Shown here one piece after another: positions 1 through 9,240 of a DNA stretch of 64,000 nucleotides (positions are counted from its first letter, which is position 1; every line of letters begins with the position of its first letter). The position numbers were made by a program, and so were the translations under genes. Under the pieces are notes generated by a model, which made no database searches, had not been told where the DNA came from, and was given only the letters and a program-made list of their open reading frames with translations. The stretch comes from Lunularia cruciata. Taxonomy: Eukaryota; Streptophyta; Marchantiopsida; Lunulariales; Lunulariaceae. Where the stretch lies: NCBI GenBank assembly GCA_948567375.1, contig OX419758.1:33175001-33239000 (forward strand). The letters run 5' to 3'.

Positions 1-1
1 G

Positions 2-1248
2 GACGACTACCATGAGTTCAAGAGAGCTCATTTGGAGGAGATTGAGTTATGGAGACAGTATTGGTCTCCACACTATGTCTCCATCACTTCAGGCTCGGTG
101 GCCAGGAGTAGATCGGCTGTACCCACGAGTTCTAGCTCGAGTAGTGTTGGTGGAGCTAGTGGAGGTGCACTAGCTGGAGATAGTGCTACTACGAGTGGAG
201 GTACCGCTGCAGGAGGTGGTGTGGTACCGGGTTTAACCCCATGGTGGAGTTCTTCATGTGTTTGAGGCAAAACTACCATGGAGTGTGGACTGACAAGCTA
301 AGGAGCTTGCAGGAGTTCCAGCGGAAGGCTGGAGAGAGCCTACGCGAGGCATACACTCGCATGAGGCGGCTGATCAGTTTCACTCAGGGAGTTACTAAGG
401 CCCAGGCAGTCCAATTTTGGTATGGGATACTAGACAGGGAGTTGCGACGTAGAGTTCGTGATGCTACGTTGTTGCAGGCTACTTCGCCCACTTTGGCAAT
501 AGTCTTTGGTTTGGCTGAGCGTATTGAGCTCAACATGGCAGAGGAGAGAGTGGTGACATCTGTATTTGGTAGGGAGACCTCATCCACGGCTGTGACTTCT
601 TCTAGAGTGCAGCAGAGTGCACCACGCCTAGTTGGTTTTTGAGGATAGGGTGGACAGCCCAGATCCTATGGAGCGAGTGGAGGGCCTAGTGGAGTTAGAC
701 TCTTACCCTCATTTTCGGGTCAACAGCAGCCAGTGAGTGGTGGTGTTGCTTGTTGGACTTGTGGTGGACCTCACCATCGGAGAGAGTGTACTCAAGGCAG
801 TGGACTTGATACCTCGGGTGCATCATAGCCAACATAGAGGCAGTGTGAGCACTGCCACAGATTTGGTCACACTAGTGACCGGTGTTTTGACCTACATCCG
901 GAGCTACGGAGTGGTAGGGCTGCTATGGCAGGTAGTAGAGGAGCTCCAGTTCATGGAGGACGAGGTGGTAGAGGTGGTGGTAGAGGATCTAATCCTAGTA
1001 GGGGTGCAGTACCTGCCCTTACTTCTAACACAGCTATGGCTACTCGGATTGAGCAGTTGGAGCAGAGATTGGCTAGTATGGCTATTGCTCAAAGGAGATC
1101 AAATTTGGGTGCTGAGGCTTCCACCTCATATGCTGGTGACAGAGATGCTTTGGACTTCATGTGCGGAGCAGCACAGGTGGATGCATCTGCAGCAGTAGTA
1201 GTACTAGGAGTACAGTATGTGCTCCAGAGCCTAGAGGAGCATCAGTGA
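2..1248 (+). pseudogene. gag: gag (capsid, two zinc knuckles, RGG box), copy 1
   Basis: The gag polyprotein packages element RNA. The capsid-like part (241-642) has the plant retrotransposon-gag signature: an LRSLQEFQRKAGESLREAYTRM stretch in the middle and FWYGIL downstream. In frame after it lie a CCHC knuckle of the short plant-gypsy spacing CX2CX3HX4C (CWTCGGPHHRREC, 751-789) and a canonical CX2CX4HX4C knuckle (844-885). An RGG-box-like stretch (GGRGGRGGGRG, about 955-990) and a short coiled coil (RIEQLEQRLASMAIAQRR) follow. In-frame stops at 640 (TGA), 646 (TAG) and 826 (TAG) are best explained as CGA or CAG decay. The N-terminus lies outside the window. The RGG box suggests extra RNA binding, which is inference. 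Confidence 0.88.
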
Positions 1249-1436
1249 AGTTGGACCCACAGAGAGGAGAGGTTGGGAGACAGGTCAGACTTCCCCAGTC
1301 TTTCACGTTATCTGAGGCATTGTAGACAACATCCATGGTTCCTAGATGTCCCAGTGCAAGTGTGGTAGGTGGTGATGGAGTACATGATGGACTACTTGCT
1401 AGTCAGCTACCTACTACTACATAGACTGAGTCTAGC

Positions 1437-2404
1437 ATGATGTTGGGGGCGGCTCAGCTGATTATGCGGCATCTTTTGTTTTCGGCCAGTGACATGTTTA
1501 CATTGGGAGTTGACCTAGCCCCAATGTTCCGGTTGGCTGCCACGTTGTGTGAGAGTAGGGATGGTGCAGTTCCTACTACTAGAGCAGAGGTGGTTGGTAG
1601 TGGAGTTGACTTAGTTGAGGAGCATGGGATCCGTTCAGCGACCAGTGGTTTATGGCAAGCAGCAGTGGCTAGACTGGAGGAGTTGCCAGCTAGACCGGCC
1701 TTTGAGAGAGCACGGTTTACACCTAGTGTTGTCCTATTGGATAACCAGAGGGGGATTTTTTGTTTGGTGGGACCTTCAGGGAAGGTCTATACACCACAAA
1801 GAGTCTTGTTAGACTCTGGTGCGCAACCTCTTATGTTGGGGAAGGCTGCAATTGTCGGCTGGAGTTACGGAAGACCGATGTGGAGAGGTGTCCATTTCAG
1901 ATCCAGACATCTCTAGGTGGTGGTTCGACACAGTACATCACATGTGGAGAGCTTGTTGTCCAGGTTCAGCCTGGTCATTCGACTGATAGCTTGGTGGTGA
2001 GAGCTCAGGCTATTGCAACGATAGCTGAGTCATATGATGTGCTAGTTGGGGGAGTAGTGTTATACCCTATGGGTTTCAACATTGACTATTGGGAGGAGAC
2101 AGCCTCTTATAGACCTGGTTGGCAGTCTGGTGAGGGACGGGTATGTTGCCTACCAGTACGCTTCAGTAGTGGCAGTCTTGGCTCACTACAGTCCAGGACC
2201 ATGGCAGCATCAGTTTTAGCTTTCAGCGGTGCAGTTACTTGGCCTGGTGACTTGTTGGAGGGGAACGCCCATGCAGAGGATACTCCAATACCAGAGGAGA
2301 TCACTTGGCTTTGGAGTACAAGTGGGATTGTTCCATCCACCTTGGATGTTCCATTGTGGAGTTCAGAGGAGGCATTGCAGCAGCATGCAGATCAGTTGGT
2401 GTAG
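1437..2404 (+). pseudogene. Retroviral-type aspartic protease, copy 1
   Basis: The active-site motif LLDSGA lies at about 1806-1823 (Asp codon 1812-1814) and is followed by the hydrophobic GKAAIVG turn. A frameshift near 1850 moves the reading to the next frame, which runs through VLVGGVVLYPMGFNIDYW (about 2037-2090). That stretch corresponds to the ILG-type second half of gypsy proteases and is followed by the W-rich linker. The role is maturation of the gag-pol polyprotein. From 1760 the open frame is the same one used by the methyltransferase downstream. The only break between them is a TAG at 2402-2404, which is CAG in copy 2, so protease and methyltransferase were made as one polyprotein. 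Confidence 0.82.
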
Positions 2405-3570
2405 CAGGCTTGGAGTGGAGCCTTCGTACCATCAGGAGATGAGTGTGAGGATGAGCCTCCAAAGGCAATTGCTTTGACACCTTTGGATACCACACTCATT
2501 GCTTGGCAGTATCCAGTAGAGGGGATATGCCTATTGGAGTTGTTTGGTGGGATCAGCACCGAACTAGTTGCGGTGTTACAGGCGGGTATCCGAGTACAAA
2601 GGTACTTGTATGTAGAGAGAGATGAGGCTGCTAGGCAAGTCTCTCTACATCATATGGCACACTTGGCCTATCGGTATCCGGAGTTATTACCGATGTCAGC
2701 AATCAGAGGTTACCAAAAAGCCTTACCAGGAGACATTTCCTTCTTGGGGGCGCATGACCTAGAGAGACATGGGCCTATTCACTCGGTGATTTTTGGATGG
2801 CCATGTCAGGGACATACACCTGCGAGCCGTGGTTTGGGTCTTCGGGATCCTTGTTCCGGTGTGTTTTGGGAGATGTTACGGATACTACGACATCTCCAGG
2901 TTCATCAGTCTGTTTCTCCAACTTACCTTTTGGGAAACGTTCCTTTGATGGGTGATTCTTGCACTAGAGTGGTGGCGAGTACACATCAGTTCCATTCTTG
3001 GATAGGACCTGCTGTATTGTTAGATGCAGCTAGAGTGGGATCACGGGCTCATCGTCTTTGTCTTTGGTGGACAAACCTCTTACCTAGAGAGGTTCTACAG
3101 CGTGCTTATGATGGGATTCAGCGATTGGACCACATTCTTGTTGATGATATCTTGGTGTTGGGCGTCAGTCTCAGACAGTGGTAGTGGCTGATAGGTCACC
3201 TATGGCAGTGGTGAACCTAGTTGGACAGCCTAGAGCTGCTTTCCCCACACTCATGAGTTTCCTAGGCTCTCATGCTTTTCGAGAGGGAAGACCTGGACTT
3301 GTTTGGGACTCACAATTACAACAATTGGTGGAGCCCAACGCTGATGAGAGAGCGGGCAATGGGTTTTTGCACCGGTATTATCGATGTTCCAGCAGTGTCA
3401 GAGGCATCCAAGCGTCAGGTGTTAGGACAGGCTATGGACCTGAATTGTTTGACCTGGATTGTGAGCCTTGGCTTGGCAAAGCAGCGTAAGATGCGCTTGA
3501 TAGGCATCACCACTCGGACACTTGTGAGCCCTGTGCCTATCGAGACAATTCAAGCACATGTTAGGGGGGA
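2405..3570 (+). pseudogene. Cytosine-5 DNA methyltransferase domain inside gypsy pol, copy 1
   Basis: This segment carries the ordered signature of a C5 DNA methyltransferase. Motif I is LLELFGGIST (2531-2560), the SAM-binding loop. YVERDEAAR (about 2609-2635) is motif II-like. Motif IV is GWPCQGHTPASRGLGLRDP, with the catalytic Cys codon at 2804-2806. YLLGNVPL (2924-2947) stands where motif VI ENV belongs; Glu is Gly here but Glu in copies 2 and 3. VGSRAHRLCLWW is motif VIII-like. After a frameshift near 3160-3180 and a variable segment comes a motif IX/X-like end, MGFCTGIID...RQVLGQAMDLN (about 3359-3445). The order I-IV-VI-VIII-IX-X is linear, unlike the permuted plant DRM enzymes, so a DNMT3-like source fits best. 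The domain would add methyl groups to cytosines, perhaps on element DNA. It lies between protease and RT. Confidence 0.9.
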
Positions 3571-4018
3571 TGGACTGAGTGGACATGGTATTCTTGGGAC
3601 ACATCCAGTAGCTACTAGGGAGAGTGGTCTACTTGGAGTCCATCCACGTGAGCGTGGGCTACTTGGATTACACCCTTGGTCCACATGGGATGCAGCCAGG
3701 ACGTGTGGAGCTTGCAGCCAGAGTGGAGGGAGTTTTTCACACAGAGGTTGGGACCTCTAGTGGTTGGGAGCATGACACTATTGCTCCCAAGGGCCCAGTG
3801 TAGCAGCCAGTCAGTACGTCTTCCACTCCTACTATAGTTACAAAGGATACTTGGGAGCCAGATCTTGGACCCAAGCTTACTGGAGAGGCAAGACGGAGGG
3901 TTTGGAGGTTCTTGAGGAGTCACACGAGTTGTTTTGCCTTCAGTATGAAGGATTTGGGTGCTCTGAAGGGACCTAGTATACGGATTGTGCTGACTAGCAA
4001 CACACCAGTTTTCTGACG
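3571..4018 (+). pseudogene. Linker between methyltransferase and RT, copy 1
   Basis: A short spacer is conserved in the three copies. It contains a repeated phrase (ESGLLGVHPRERGLLGLHPWS, two units of a GLLG-HP motif, about 3619-3680) and then a stretch ending in the pre-RT region WEPDLGPKL...RRRVWRFLRSHTSCFAFSMKDLG, which resembles the sequence just ahead of gypsy RT domains. The first part has no domain I recognise. In copy 2 the linker is open from 30549 to 30920. TGA at 4015-4017 (VF*RPY) probably replaces an Arg codon. Confidence 0.6.
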
Positions 4019-4850
4019 TCCTTATCGATATAGTGATATGGAGAGGACATTGATTCAGAGTCGGAGTAGTGACCTTTTTGAGGCTGGTTTGGTGGAGATT
4101 TCACATGGAGAGTATGCATCAGTGACAGTGATGCCAGCCAAGAAGGATATGCATGGCAACTATACAGATAGGCGGATGTGTGGAGATTATTGTCCTATCA
4201 ACCGACAGACCAAGGCTGATTGGTATGCCATGCCTACACCGGAGGAGATTTTTGATGTGATCGGGCATGCAAAGGTCTTCAGTACTTTGGATCTTTGAGC
4301 GAGATATCATCAGTTGCCGATCAGGGAGGAGGATAAGTCCAAGATAGCATTTTGGGCTATTGATCCTCACGGCAAGGATGTGTTATATCAGTGGAGGTTC
4401 TTACCATTTGGGTTAAAGAACGCTCCTGATGAGTTCCAGAGGGTCATGGATAGGATCCTAGCTGGATTGGATTTTGCTCGGTGCTATATTGATGACATTT
4501 TGGTTTATAGCACTACTATGGAGGAGCATGAGAGACAGTTGTTGGAGGTGTTTGAGAGGTTGAGATCTCATGGACTCAAATTACATCCTGGGAAGTGTAG
4601 GTTCTTCCACGAGCAGGTTGAGTATTTGGGTCACACTATCTACCTTGGAGGACTTGGTGTTCAGCAGACCAAGGTGGAGGCTGTATTCCTCGGCCTACGG
4701 ATGTGAGCAGAGTGAGAGCATTCCTTGGGTTGGCGAACTTCTATCGCCGCTATGTTAGAGGATTTAGTGCCATTGCCAAGGCCTTGACGAAGCTGACCAA
4801 GCTTACACAGGAGTGGTGTTGGGGAGTTGAGCAGGAGAGAGCTTTTGTAG
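4019..4850 (+). pseudogene. Reverse transcriptase, copy 1
   Basis: This is a Ty3/gypsy RT. Recognisable blocks are AGLVEISHGEYASVTVMPAKKD (finger region), the CGDYCPINRQT block, KVFSTLDL, YQWRFLPFGLKNAPDEFQRVMD, the catalytic YIDDILVYS (YIDD codons 4485-4496), LHPGKCRFF and VEYLGHTI. It copies element RNA into DNA. A TGA at 4296-4298 interrupts the palm domain in the phrase DL*ARYHQ, where gypsy RTs have Arg. The same stop is present in copies 2 and 3. A second break near 4706 shifts the frame into the RT connection region (RAFLGLANFYRRYVRGFSAIA). Confidence 0.92.
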
Positions 4851-4853
4851 AGG

Positions 4854-5414
4854 TTGACATCTGCTCCTATTTTGAGGAGACCGATCAGGGGACGACCATT
4901 TCAGGTTCACACTGATTGGAGTATGTTGGGGCTTGGAGCAGTGCTCACCCAGCATGATGATGAGGAGAAGGAGTTTGTGGTGGCCTATGCTAGTTGCTCC
5001 AACAATTCAGCAGAGGCGAAGTATAGTTCATATGAGGGAGAGTGCTTGGCAGCAATTTGGGCAGTAGCACATTTCCAATGTTACCTATTTGGTAACCCCT
5101 TCACTCTCATCACTGATCATCAGCCACTGAAGTGGTTGATGGAGTCCGACAAGCTTTCAGGGAAGCTTGCACAATGGGCTCTGATTTTACAAGAGTATGA
5201 TTTCACGGTTGTTCACAGACCTGGAGTGGTGAACCGTGATGCACATGGGTTGAGTAGAAACCCATGTCCCAGCCAGCAGGATCAGACCGGAGCACGTTGG
5301 CATGGTGAGACAGATGAGGAGATTGGTGCCAGGTTTGCATGCATCGGCCTTTCTATGTATATTTGCAGAGGCTTTGGTGGTATCTCTCTCAGCGCATACA
5401 AGAGGATTTATTGA
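4854..5414 (+). pseudogene. RNase H, copy 1
   Basis: An open frame of 186 codons with the gypsy RNase H pattern: FQVHTDWSMLGLGAVLTQ (first catalytic Asp), SSYEGECLAAIWAVAHF (Glu), LITDHQPLKWL (second Asp) and VNRDAHGLSR (third Asp region). The order and spacing match the usual RT-RNase H layout. It degrades the RNA strand during reverse transcription. It follows the RT after a single frameshift, so the break between RT and RNase H is recent on the element's time scale. The last 25 or so codons run into linker sequence. Confidence 0.9.
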
Positions 5415-5471
5415 GGTCACAGATCTAGAGAGTGAAGATATTGGTACAGAGACATTCATGATGATGTCTTA

Positions 5472-6476
5472 GTGATGGACTATCTTTGCACTGGTGTTGT
5501 GGGTGGTACAAATGGGGCCAAGGAGAAAGACCGTGTTCTTCAGTGGGCAAGATGGTTCAGATTGGAGGGTAGACACCTTTTGCGTGTATGGGAGGATGGT
5601 AGAGTGCGAGTAGTACCACTTCCATCTCAAAGACCACAGTTGGTCCTTCATGCTCATGAGGAGCTAGGACATTTTGGAGTAAAGCGTACATATAGCTTAC
5701 TCCAAAGTCATTATTGGTGGCGCGGTATGCAAACTGAGGTATAGCAGTTTGTTGCTAGATGTGTGGTTTGTGACCGAGTTAGAGCATCATTCAATGCTCC
5801 TACGCCACAGTTACACCCATTACCTATCATGGGATTGGGTTACCGTTGGAGTTTGGACTTTGCCGGACCTTTACCGCTGACTGTGAGACATCATCGGTAT
5901 GTTTTGGTGATGGTGGAGCACTTCTCCAAGAGGATTGAGTTGGTGGCACTTCCTGACAAGTCTAGTGAAGGGATAGCTTACTCGTTCCTGGATCAAGTTC
6001 TTAGTCATTTTGGTGCACCAGCTGAGGTTTTGATTGATCAGGGTACAGAGTTCTTGGGGGAGTTTCAGGTCTTGTGTGACAAGGCTTTGATTGATCATCA
6101 TACTACATCTCGAGATCACCCTAAGGCAGATGGCTTAGCAGAGAGAGTGGTTCAGATGGTGAAGAGAGGATTGCGGAAGTATGGTTTGCAGAGAGGCCAC
6201 TTGGGAGATTGGGATCTCCAGTTACCTTGGTTTGCCATGGGCTATCGGTTCAACCGGCAAGCCTCCTTAGCATCCTTCTCTCCATACTTCCTACTCTATG
6301 GACGAGATCCAGATTTACCTACAGCCATTCATCGAGATGCTACTGTAGTTTTGGACTTGGATGACCCCAATGTATGGATGAGTGCATGTTCTCAGCAGGC
6401 AGAGATCTTTCGAAGAGTGATGCCGATGGCCTTTGAGAACTTGGCAATTGTTCAGCATAGAGATACTTTACGCTAT
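5472..6476 (+). pseudogene. DDE integrase, copy 1 (interrupted at 3' end)
   Basis: The N-terminal HHCC zinc-binding module reads HEELGHFGVKRTYSLLQSHYWW...CVVCDRVRA, with a TAG at 5742-5744 (V*QFVARC) just before its Cys pair. The catalytic core has the first Asp in WSLDFAGPLPL, the second in LIDQGTEFLGEF and the Glu in ADGLAERVVQMVKR, so the DDE triad is intact. The core frame is open from 5763 to 6542, but its last 22 codons belong to the chromovirus LTR that begins at 6477. The break falls in RDTLRY, just where copies 2 and 3 continue toward the GPY/F-like and PHD parts. It inserts the cDNA into host DNA. Confidence 0.92.
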
Positions 6477-6899
6477 TGTAACAATATGGAGTTTAGTGAC
6501 GAAGTTGGTCGGGCTTACGAAGTAGAGAATAAGACAAAATAGCCTAGAATATATAGAAGCATCTAAGAAGCTTCTTGGGAAGTTTCCCAACTAGTTAACT
6601 TGCACCCTAAGCAGGTAGCTTCTAGAAGGAAGCTTCTAGAAGCTTCTAACTAGCTTAGCTTGCACGCCAAGTAGGCGGCTTCTAGAAGGAAGCTTCTTGA
6701 GAAGCTTCCTAGTTAACTTGGCTTGCACTCCAAGAAAGCGGCTCAAGGAAGCTTCTTGAAGAAGCTTCAAGGGTCTTGTATGCTACTTATAAATACCAAG
6801 GCCAAAGCTCATGCTAGGCATTTGGAGTTTTCCCTTATTCAAGTGTCCTAATGTGAGTTTCCATTCTCCTATTTCTCTCCTCGGTTTTGGTCTTTTACA
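6477..6899 (+). repeat. 5' LTR of the chromovirus
   Basis: The LTR runs from TGTAACAATATGG to TCTTTTACA, 423 bp, with imperfect inverted ends. It aligns with the 3' LTR at 10770-11181, with the single LTR at 14016-14398 and with the inverted LTR at 12026-12345. Its middle consists of repeated AAGCTTC/TTCTAGAA blocks (see the regulatory entry). The final 100 bases hold a TATA box and a pyrimidine-rich leader. The small number of differences between the two LTRs, mostly transitions and short indels, suggests an old but not ancient insertion. Confidence 0.92.
6567..6795 (+). promoter_or_regulatory. Heat-shock-element cluster and TATA box in the LTR
   Basis: The plant heat-shock factor site is alternating GAA and TTC blocks with 2-bp spacing. 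Here GAA-gc-TTC-ta-GAA-gc-TTC runs perfectly over 6629-6646, preceded by TTC-ta-GAA at 6620-6627. Further sites are GAAgcTTC at 6567-6574, GAAgtTTC at 6579-6586, TTCtaGAA at 6680-6687, GAAgcTTC at 6689-6696 and 6701-6708, GAAgcTTCttGAA at 6748-6760 and GAAgcTTC at 6761-6768. A TATA box (TATAAATA) lies at 6788-6795. The layout is like the heat-activated ONSEN LTR. Activity is inferred, not shown. Confidence 0.75.
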
Positions 6900-6900
6900 T

Positions 6901-6912
6901 TGGTATCAGAGT
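6901..6912 (+). other. Primer-binding site (initiator tRNA-Met type)
   Basis: TGGTATCAGAGT starts two bases after the LTR end. It matches the 3' end of plant initiator tRNA-Met (TGGTATCAGAGC) at 11 of 12 positions. Minus-strand DNA synthesis would start here. Confidence 0.88.
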
Positions 6913-7119
6913 AGGAATGGGATGGATGGAATTTATGGACCACCAAATCCACTTCCGCCAAACCATTGGGACTTTCATGTCCAGATATTACCAATTCATC
7001 ATTTCACACAATTCATGGAACCCTTGATACTTCCAATCATAACTTATGGAGAATGGTGGACGTGTTGTATCTATGTGTTAATCAACTAGATAAATTAAGG
7101 GCAGTAGAATAGAGTAGTA

Positions 7120-7974
7120 GTGATGGCGGCAATACCGGATGTTATCCTTGCAATGCAACAACAAATTGAGCATCTTACTCGATTGTTGGATGAACGAGAC
7201 CAGCAACGACAAGAACAGATAGATAGAGCACCAATTCGAGATGGAGAAGATCGCATTCGATTTCCAAAACCCAAGGTGTTTGAAGGCAAGAATCTTCCAA
7301 GCACCATGGAGAATTTTGTGTTTGACTATGAACGTTACTTTGAAGCCACCAATCTTCAAGACAAGCGGAAACAAATTCTCTTGGCTTCTAGCTAGTTGGA
7401 TGGCATGGCAAAACTTTGGTGGCAATTCCGAGTAGAAAGAGCTGAACGACAAATTGTTACACTGATTTTGACATGGGTAGAATTCAAGGATGCAATTCTT
7501 GGTCGATTTCAGACTATAAATGCCACCCGAGCTACACGAGATAAATTGGCGGAGTTGAGGCAAATTGGCTCAGTGAGAAGCTACATCACACAATTTCATA
7601 ATATCATCATGCAAATTCTAGATATCCAAGAAGGTGAAGTTTTGGATCAATTTGTGCAAGGATTGAAGTTGTGAACTAGATTGGAGGTGACCATGCAAGA
7701 GCCATAGAACGTAGAAGAAGCCATGCAATTGGCTGAGCATTTTGATTCCTTAGTTGCGACAACTTGGTCTCAACCTCGACCTACACAAAACTTACCAGTA
7801 CCACGAGTGGAAGAACTGGTACCAATGGAGATTGATGCTATCCAACAAAAACCACTTGGCACAATAGATAGAGAAAGATTACGACAAAATGGAGGTTGCT
7901 TTTATTGTTGCCAAGTTGGACATCGTATTGCTGAATGCCCACTTAGGAATGGGCGACCTCGACAAGTTGCCTAG
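7120..7974 (+). pseudogene. gag: gag of the chromovirus
   Basis: A single frame (stops at 7393, 7672 and 7705, each a one-base nonsense change) carries a short coiled-coil start (IEHLTRLLDERDQQRQEQ), the conserved KPKVFEGKNLPSTMENFVFDYERYF entry to the capsid domain, a WVEFKDAILGRFQ block and LAELRQIGSVRSYITQFHNI. It ends with a canonical CCHC knuckle CFYCCQVGHRIAEC (about 7897-7938). It forms the particle and binds RNA. The overall plan is that of plant Tekay/Del-type chromoviruses, but the clade would need a tree to fix. Confidence 0.88.
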
Positions 7975-8048
7975 ATGGAGTTTGTGGAACAAAATGATCA
8001 GGGAAACGAAGAATCCGAGTAGGAGATTTTGAGCCACCTACTGGGAGC

Positions 8049-8663
8049 TTGATTAGTTCCAATGGGATTGAAGGCTCGACCTATGCAAGTTTGCTTCACT
8101 TGCAAGGTACAATATCTAATTGGGGTTGTAGGATTTTGGTTGATTCTGGAAGTTCAGAGAATTGCATATCTATGCAAGTAGCAAAGGAATTGGGTATTCC
8201 TATCAAGCCAGTGATTGGAAGTAGTTTGATGATGGCGGATGGTAGAAAAGGTTCTGCATTCCGCACCTTGCATCCTGTTACCTTCAAGATTGGGAAGGAG
8301 TATTCAGAGTGTATGAGGTTTGTAATGGCACCTCTACACTATGATATCATTCTGGGTCTACCTTGGCTTGAACGTCATAAGGTTCAATTCGATTGGACCC
8401 GACGTCAAATTCAAGTACAACACCAAGGTAGGAATTTCCGATTAGGTTGTCTGGCATCTCTGAGTAAGACACCTAAGAATAGTCAGTCCCAAGATGGGAA
8501 GTTTGTTGAGAAGGTAACCATAGAGCAAATCAGGAAGGGAGATGAGTCCCAAGAAGGGAAGTTTGTTAAGGAAGCAACCATAGAGCAAGCTTTGGAGGAA
8601 GATAAGTTTGTATTTGCGGTGTGGATCAAGCCGATTGCACAAGAACAATCTGAGGAGGGCTAG
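8049..8663 (+). pseudogene. Aspartic protease of the chromovirus
   Basis: A 204-codon open frame. RILVDSGSSENCIS (about 8130-8170) holds the catalytic DSGS, and DIILGLPWLERHKVQFDW (about 8344-8397) is the ILG second-half motif with its W. Downstream a 60-bp unit is tandemly duplicated (starting at 8485 and 8545), giving two copies of SQ-GKFV-ATIEQ; in this linker the repeat probably has little effect. Only one TAG (8661-8663) separates it from the RT in the same frame. Confidence 0.85.
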
Positions 8664-9240
8664 GTGCCGCATCAAGCAACGGTTGATCGGATAGTTCAGG
8701 AGTTTGCAGATGTGTTTCCGGATGATCTGCCAAAGGGATTACCCTCTGATCGAGGTATGCCCTTCAAGATCAAGTTATTGCCAAGGAGTACTCCAGTGAG
8801 TAGACCAATCTATCGACTCTCACCAAAGGAGTTGGAGGAGTTGCAAACAACACTTATAAAGTTGTTGGAGAAGGATTTCATACGACATAGTACCTCACCG
8901 TGGGGAGCACCGGTACTATTTGTTCCAAAGAAGGATGGAGGACTTTGTTTTTGTATTGATTACCGTGGGCTCAATAAGCAAACCGTGAAGAATGCATATC
9001 CCTTGCCTCGGATCGATGACCTGCTTGATCAATTAAGTGGAGCACGCACTCTTGGGGAAACAAGTGATCATGCAAACTGATCACAAACCATTGTTGCAGA
9101 CCTTACACTTGGAACACATGAAGAGTCAACATCATCAATGGGAGGAATAACTCCAATTGTATGACATCAAACTTGAGTATAAACCAGGTTGGTTCTATGT
9201 CATCCTTGATGCTTTATCACAATGACCTGATTTGAAGTCT
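8664..9240 (+). pseudogene. Reverse transcriptase start joined to RNase H end (internal deletion)
   Basis: The RT begins well ([62 protein letters not shown]) and stops at LDQLSGART near 9050. The next bases encode [15 protein letters not shown], which is late RNase H, in another frame. About a kilobase coding for the RT palm with its catalytic YxDD, thumb and early RNase H is therefore missing. RNase H ends with the phrase YDIKLEYKPGWFYVILDALSQ. The copy could not have reverse-transcribed itself after the deletion. A related copy at 12.4 kb lacks this junction, so the deletion is private to this copy. Confidence 0.88.

Larger units (their letters stand above)
1..6476 (+). mobile_element. DNMT-carrying Ty3/gypsy element, copy 1 (truncated at both ends)
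   Basis: Degenerate Ty3/gypsy retrotransposon that begins inside gag at the window edge. In order it carries gag, two zinc knuckles, an RGG-rich stretch, aspartic protease, a cytosine-5 DNA methyltransferase domain, reverse transcriptase, RNase H and DDE integrase. Reading frames are broken by scattered stops that read as CAG>TAG or CGA>TGA, plus a few frameshifts. It is the best preserved of the three copies in the window, and its methyltransferase keeps the PCQ catalytic tripeptide. At 6476/6477 it is cut by a chromovirus LTR. The expected continuation (GPY/F-like stretch, PHD finger, terminal repeats, as in copies 2 and 3) is not found downstream, so the 3' end was lost by later rearrangement. 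Confidence 0.93.

Noticed and set aside
2405-3570. Host DRM-type methyltransferase gene captured recently by insertion
   Set aside because: Motif order is not permuted, no introns or host flanks are present, and the domain sits at the same polyprotein position in all three copies.
6811-7089. 92-codon frame spanning the LTR end and PBS
   Set aside because: It lies in the untranslated leader; the same reading appears in the inverted copy only because the LTR and PBS are shared.
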